Assembly: GCA_947499615.1 (NCBI GenBank)
Contig: CANMOP010000019.1
Span: forward strand, 1 to 34,996
DNA: 34,996 bases
Source: RH-chloro-G1 sp003670575
GTDB taxonomy: Bacteria; Chloroflexota; Dehalococcoidia; UBA2979
Reading direction: 5' to 3'
Shown here: positions 30,528 to 34,996 of the stretch, piece after piece
Numbering within the stretch: position 1 is the first letter of the stretch
How the letters are laid out: each line of letters starts with the position of its first letter
Translations under genes and position numbers: made by a program
Notes under the pieces: generated by a model
Database searches by the model: none
What the model was told of the DNA's origin: nothing
Seen by the model: only the letters and a program-made list of their open reading frames with translations

Positions 30528-33500
30528 GTGACTCGCGAACCACCGACCGACCGACCCGCCGACGCTGCGATCGAGGCACGCACGCAGGTGCTCGGCCGCG
30601 CGCTGCTCGAAGCCGCCTCGGCGTACCGCTCCGGCCCCGCCGAACGCATCGAGGACTGGCTGCTCACCCACGCGGTCGCCGACGACCGATTCCGCGGCCG
30701 ACTGCTGCGCTACATGGACGTGCTCGCCTCGCTCGACCACGACAGCGGAGGGCACGAGGCGAAGCGCCTCGCCCAGGAGTACTTCGGCGACGAGTTCCCC
30801 GACCTGCCGCTGCCGCTACGGTGGCTGATGCGCATCGCGCGGAACGACCTGCTGCCTGCGCCAGTCGTCGGCGAGACCGCACGGCGCGCCGCGGAGTTGT
30901 TCGCGCGTCGATTCATCACCCCACCAGGCGAGCACGGTGTGCTCGCCACCGTCGAGTACCTCGCCGACTTCGGGCGGCTGCCGTCCTTCGATCTGCTGGG
31001 CGAAGCGGTGCTGAGTGAGTCGGAGGCACGAGCCTACCTCGACCGCTATCTGGCACTGATCGCACAACTCGCCGCCGACCCGGCAGCCGGGATGCGCACC
31101 CCGGGCGGGGTCGCGGCGTTGCAGGTGTCGCTGAAGCTCTCCTCGCTCACCGCGCAGTTCACGCCTATGGACCCCGCTGGCACGCTGGCTCGCGTGCGCC
31201 CCGCCCTGGAGACGGTCGCCGAGGCCGCCGAGCGCGCAGGTGTCGGCATCACCATCGACATGGAGCAGCACGCCTATCGCGACCTCACGTGGGCGATCTT
31301 CACCACCACATTCGCACGCGGCGAGCGCTTCGGCGCATGGCAGGACGCAGGCATCGTGCTGCAGGCCTACCTGCGCGAGGCGACCGCGCACGCCGCCGAG
31401 ATGGCTACCTTCGCTCACGAGCGCGGCACGCCGTTCCAGGTGCGCCTCGTGAAGGGCGCGTACTGGGACTTCGAGACGATCGTGGCCGACGCGAACCGCT
31501 GGCCGCCACCGGTCTGGTCAGAGAAGCCCGCGACGGACGCCTCGTACGAGCGAGCGTTTGCGGTACTGGCAGCCGCTCATCCGCACCTGCGCATCGCCGT
31601 GGCCAGCCACAACGCGCGCGCCCACGCCTTCGCCGAGGCCGTTGCCGAGGCGCGCGGTCTCCCAACTGGCAGCGTGGAGCACCAAACGCTGTTCCGCACC
31701 GCGGAGGGCACCAGCCGCGCGCTCGCCGTGCTCGGCTGGCAGGCGCGCGACTACGTGCCGGTGGGCGAGTTGTTACCTGGCATGGCCTACCTGGTGCGTC
31801 GTGTGCTGGAGAACTCGTCGCAGGCCGGGTTCCTGCTCCAGTCCCGCAGCGGCGTCGCCCTGGATGACCTGCTCCGCCCGCCGCCCGATCGCCCATCCTC
31901 CCCTCCGGTCGTTGCGGCACACGCGGATGACTTCGGGCGCATGGCCGAGGCGCGCTGGCACGACCGCGCATTCCGCGACGCGATGGACGCTGCGCTGGTG
32001 ACAACGCGCGCGCAGTGGCCGGTGCATCTGCGGCTGAGCGTCGGCGACGCACGGCAGCCCTCAATCGACACGATCGAGGTGTACAGCCCATCGCATCCCG
32101 GCGGACCCGCGCTCGCAATCGTCGAGCAGGCGACCGCCGCGCAGGCGGGAGATGCCGCCGCTCAGGTGCGTGCGGGCGCAAGGCGCTGGGCCGCAACACC
32201 GGTCGCGGTTCGCGCGGCGGTGCTACGTGGGGCCGCAGATCGGCTGGAGGCGCGCGCGCACGAATTCGCGGCCTGGATCGTCCACGAGGGCGGACGTGAC
32301 CGCGACGGCGCATACGCCGAGGTGGTAGAAGCCGTCGATTACCTGCGCTACTACAGCGCGCAAGCGGAGTTGTTGTTCGCCGAGCTTGGCGACCGCATCA
32401 CCGCTCGAGGGGTGGTGGCGGTGATCCCGCCGTGGAATTTCCCGCTCGCGATCCCGTGCGGGATGACCGCGGCGGCGCTGGTGTGCGGGAACGGCGTCGT
32501 ACTGAAGCCGGCCGGCCAGACACCAGTCGTCGCGATCCGCTTTGTCGCCCTGCTGCACGAAGCCGGAGTCCCCATCGATGCGCTCGCCTGCCTGCCGGGG
32601 CGCGGCGCGGTCGCCGGTCAGGCCCTCGTCAACCACCCGGCAGTCGCGATGGTGGCGTTCACCGGCTCACGCGAGGTGGGCACCCGTATGCATGCCGACG
32701 TCGTGCGCGTCCAACCGCTCAATGGTAGTGCGGGGGCCGTGAAGACGCTGCTCGCGGAGATGGGCGGCAAGAACCCGATCATCGTCTTCGCGGATGCCGA
32801 CCTCGACGAGGCGGCGGACGGCATCATCCACTCGGCGTTCGGGCACGCCGGTCAGAAGTGCTCTGCTTCCTCGCGCGTACTGGTGGCGGCGCCGATCTAC
32901 GAGCGTCTCCGCGACCGGCTGATCGAGGCGGCGCGCAGCATCCGGCTCGGACCGGCGGAAGACCCGGCCACGCAACTCAACCCCGTGATCGACCGGGTGG
33001 CATGGGAGCGCCTGCAACTCGCCGCCGCCCACGCTCGCGAGGAGTGCGAGGTGCTGCTCGACCGCTTCGCTGGCGCGTCGGGCAGCCTCCAGGCAGGGCC
33101 ACTGATCGTCGCGCTTCCGGCCGAACGCGCGCTCACCGCCCGCACGGCGACCGAAGAACTGTTCGGCCCGATTCTGGTGCTCATCCCGTTCGAGGATGCC
33201 GAGCAGGCGTATCAGATCGCCAACGGCACGGCCTACGGCCTGACGGCGAGCGTGTTCTCGCGTAGCCCGCTCACCATCAAGCACGCCACGCACGCGATCG
33301 AGGCTGGCACCGTGTACGTCAACCGCGGTACCACCGGCGCGCGGGTCGGCATCGAGCCGTTCGGCGGGGTTCGCATGTCCGGCACCGGCCCGAAGGCTGG
33401 CGGGCCGGACTACCTCTGGGCGTTCGTCCGCCGCACCGATGCACCTGCGAACATCGAGGCTGACCGTGCGGCACTCGAAGCGATCGAAGCCGCTGACACA

Positions 33501-34166
33501 CCCGCGCCCACCGCTGCGTTCCCCGCCGACCTCCCGACGCGTTGGGACGCGTCGTTCGAGACTCGCGTCGAGGCGGTCGAGCGTGCTGCGACGCTGCTGG
33601 GGACTCGTGGCGATCCAGACGCCGCCACCTTGCTCGCAGCTGCACAGGCGGCCCGACGCGAGCTCGGCGCACCAGTGCCGACGCCGCAGGTCGCGGGCCA
33701 GCACACCGAACTGCGGTACGACCTGCCGAGGGGTATCGGCCTCGTGCGAGCGTCGGGTCCGTACGCCGCTTGGTGGATCGCCGCGCCGCTCCTCGCTGGC
33801 AACGTGGTCGGCGTGTTCGATGCTGCAACGGTCGCCACCGTCATCGCGGCGCTCCGCGTTGGTGGCATCCCTCCGAACGTGCTCTTCGCGCTCGACGGGG
33901 GACTGCCGTCGATGCTCGCGACGGCGACACTACCGGCGGTGGCGTTCGCGGCGAGCGATGCGGGGCCGGCTATCGCGCGTGCGCTCCATGCCAGCCTCGG
34001 TCCCACCGCGACTGGCCAGCGCGGCCTGAAGGCGCTACTCAGCAGCCTCGACGGCCCGCGGCCCGGGGAACAAGGATTCGTGCAGCGCTTCGCGTCGCCG
34101 CGGGTCGTCGCGATCCGCACGCTGCGCCACGGCGCCGACCTCGCGCTGGAGACCGGGCGGGACTAG
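30528..34166 (+). CDS. putA: Bifunctional proline dehydrogenase / L-glutamate-5-semialdehyde dehydrogenase
   Basis: This 1212-residue enzyme oxidises proline to glutamate in two linked steps. The FAD-dependent proline dehydrogenase domain covers about 80-430, with RLVKGAYWDFE around K309 and the LLPGMAYLVRRVLENSSQ end motif. The aldehyde dehydrogenase domain covers about 500-985, with E744 (LLAEMGGKNP) and the catalytic cysteine C778 (GHAGQKCSASSR). A further 220 or so residues resemble the C-terminal ALDH-superfamily-like domain of long PutA types, which seals the substrate tunnel. No N-terminal ribbon-helix-helix is present, so it is not an autoregulating trifunctional PutA. GTG at 30528 is chosen for the GGAGG site four bases upstream. 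Electrons probably go to quinone at the membrane. Confidence 0.95.
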   Translation: MTREPPTDRPADAAIEARTQVLGRALLEAASAYRSGPAERIEDWLLTHAVADDRFRGRLLRYMDVLASLDHDSGGHEAKRLAQEYFGDEFPDLPLPLRWLMRIARNDLLPAPVVGETARRAAELFARRFITPPGEHGVLATVEYLADFGRLPSFDLLGEAVLSESEARAYLDRYLALIAQLAADPAAGMRTPGGVAALQVSLKLSSLTAQFTPMDPAGTLARVRPALETVAEAAERAGVGITIDMEQHAYRDLTWAIFTTTFARGERFGAWQDAGIVLQAYLREATAHAAEMATFAHERGTPFQVRLVKGAYWDFETIVADANRWPPPVWSEKPATDASYERAFAVLAAAHPHLRIAVASHNARAHAFAEAVAEARGLPTGSVEHQTLFRTAEGTSRALAVLGWQARDYVPVGELLPGMAYLVRRVLENSSQAGFLLQSRSGVALDDLLRPPPDRPSSPPVVAAHADDFGRMAEARWHDRAFRDAMDAALVTTRAQWPVHLRLSVGDARQPSIDTIEVYSPSHPGGPALAIVEQATAAQAGDAAAQVRAGARRWAATPVAVRAAVLRGAADRLEARAHEFAAWIVHEGGRDRDGAYAEVVEAVDYLRYYSAQAELLFAELGDRITARGVVAVIPPWNFPLAIPCGMTAAALVCGNGVVLKPAGQTPVVAIRFVALLHEAGVPIDALACLPGRGAVAGQALVNHPAVAMVAFTGSREVGTRMHADVVRVQPLNGSAGAVKTLLAEMGGKNPIIVFADADLDEAADGIIHSAFGHAGQKCSASSRVLVAAPIYERLRDRLIEAARSIRLGPAEDPATQLNPVIDRVAWERLQLAAAHAREECEVLLDRFAGASGSLQAGPLIVALPAERALTARTATEELFGPILVLIPFEDAEQAYQIANGTAYGLTASVFSRSPLTIKHATHAIEAGTVYVNRGTTGARVGIEPFGGVRMSGTGPKAGGPDYLWAFVRRTDAPANIEADRAALEAIEAADTPAPTAAFPADLPTRWDASFETRVEAVERAATLLGTRGDPDAATLLAAAQAARRELGAPVPTPQVAGQHTELRYDLPRGIGLVRASGPYAAWWIAAPLLAGNVVGVFDAATVATVIAALRVGGIPPNVLFALDGGLPSMLATATLPAVAFAASDAGPAIARALHASLGPTATGQRGLKALLSSLDGPRPGEQGFVQRFASPRVVAIRTLRHGADLALETGRD

Positions 34167-34188
34167 CCCGTCGCTCGCCCGAGGAGCG

Positions 34189-34996
34189 CTACGTCGCCGC
34201 GTCATCCTCGACGCCCCGACCGTGCGGCAGCAACCAGAAGCCAGCCGCGACCGAAAGCAGCGACGCCGGGAGCACGCTGAGCGAGAGGGTGGTGACTTCC
34301 TCCATCTCGATCTCGCCTACCTGGAACAATCGACCGAAGCCCCAGAAGATCAGCACGACGACCGCCAGCGTGGCAGTGAGCGCGCCAATCACGATCAAGA
34401 TCATGCGCAGCCCGTCGGCCATCCGCCCGACCACCGGAGCCGCCGCAACCGAGGCTCGCGAAAGTGCCCGCATCGCCAGCCACACGTGAACCGCCAGCGC
34501 CGGCACTGAAACGAACAGCACCGCAGTGGAGAACGCGAGGGTCTCGCGCAGCCCGGTGTCCTCGGGCGGAAGCGTGGTGCGGAATTGGTGCAGCGGGCCG
34601 TAGATCAGCGTGCTGAGCCCGACAGCGGCCAGTCCCCAGAACGTCAGCACTGCGACATGCAGGTACAGCGGCAGCCGAGTGTCCGCTCGTACGGGCGTAG
34701 CCGGCTCGGCGCTGCGCGACCGCAGGATGAGGTATGCCACCAGCACCACGAGGTTGAACCACGGGATCAGCGCGAGGAACCCCCAGAGGTACGGGGCCTG
34801 CCGCCGCTGCGCCGCATCGAAGTAAATCCACGCCGCTGGCGCCTAGACGAACACGGCACCAATGAAGAGGAACAGGAGATATAACCGGAAGTTGTGGATC
34901 GGTGGGCTGGGGGAGAGCGTGGCGTACCTTCCTTCGTGACCAAACGAAGAGGTGCCGGCGGTTGCAACGCTGGCAAGGAAGGCACGCCGATGTGGA
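34189..34996 (-). pseudogene. Multi-helix membrane protein interrupted by an in-frame TAG (runs to window edge)
   Basis: Downstream of the TAG at 34845-34843 the frame encodes a hydrophobic protein. It has the motif WIYFDAAQRRQAPYLWGFLALIPWFNLVV and then three more membrane helices, the second half recalling small DUF5671-type membrane proteins. Upstream of the TAG the same frame still reads as a membrane helix (LYLLFLFIGAVFV), so the stop falls between two helices of one protein. TGG to TAG is a one-base change. No start codon is visible in frame between the TAG and the window edge, so the gene may begin beyond it or have decayed. If translation restarts, GTG at 34749 would give 186 residues. 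Function unknown. Confidence 0.6.
34921..34988. repeat. Imperfect inverted repeat at the window edge
   Basis: Fourteen-base arms (34921-34934 and 34975-34988) match at 13 of 14 positions across a 40-base spacer. They lie over the 5' part of the interrupted membrane-protein frame. It could be a transcript hairpin or a relic of a small insertion. Confidence 0.5.

Overview
The window is a stretch of a GC-rich bacterial chromosome with housekeeping and catabolic gene content. SURF1 (cytochrome oxidase assembly), a complete pyruvate dehydrogenase, aconitase A and PutA point to an aerobic, respiring heterotroph that oxidises amino acids and organic acids. A two-subunit glycine decarboxylase (GcvPA/GcvPB), a homodimeric AceE, an Ltp2-like thiolase/DUF35 pair and a secreted TIG-repeat protein with a W..Y..G.P...NTL-type C-terminal module suggest Chloroflexota (Dehalococcoidia or Tepidiformia-like). 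This placement is inferred from gene content and recalled resemblance and is not tested.

Layout. Bases 1-2990: a CAT-anticodon tRNA with its own terminator, a strong G-quadruplex motif, a DUF35/thiolase-fold operon on the minus strand, the C-terminal remnant of an old secreted-protein gene, and a repeat-bearing upstream region. Bases 2993-4234: an MFS transporter. Bases 4366-15998 form the core of the window: aceE-aceF-lpdA on the plus strand converges on gcvT-gcvH-gcvPA-gcvPB-lipB-lipA on the minus strand, with two perfect hairpins between them. This one block encodes two lipoate-dependent complexes, their shared E3, and both enzymes of de novo lipoylation. A D-2-hydroxyacid dehydrogenase (16102-17049) lies upstream of gcvT in the same direction.

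Bases 17261-21093 are more accessory. They hold a secreted seven-repeat TIG protein broken by a one-base frameshift, a second G-quadruplex motif just after its stop, an unrecognised lower-GC gene interrupted by an in-frame TAG, and a trans-aconitate methyltransferase-like gene. Bases 21218-26553 (plus strand) encode SURF1, a VOC-fold protein, an M1 aminopeptidase and an OFA-like MFS transporter. Bases 26746-30359 (minus strand) encode aconitase A and a TauE/SafE permease. PutA (30528-34166, plus) follows an upstream region with nested repeats. The window ends in a membrane-protein gene on the minus strand that is also interrupted by an in-frame TAG.

I found no CRISPR array, insertion sequence, phage genes or defence island, and no clearly new multi-gene system. 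The points most worth checking are the compact lipoyl block, the thiolase-fold protein that lacks the thiolase GHP histidine and is paired with a Zn-ribbon OB-fold partner, the three interrupted genes, the two G-quadruplex motifs, and the repeats upstream of putA. Long antisense open frames throughout are GC-driven shadows and are left out.
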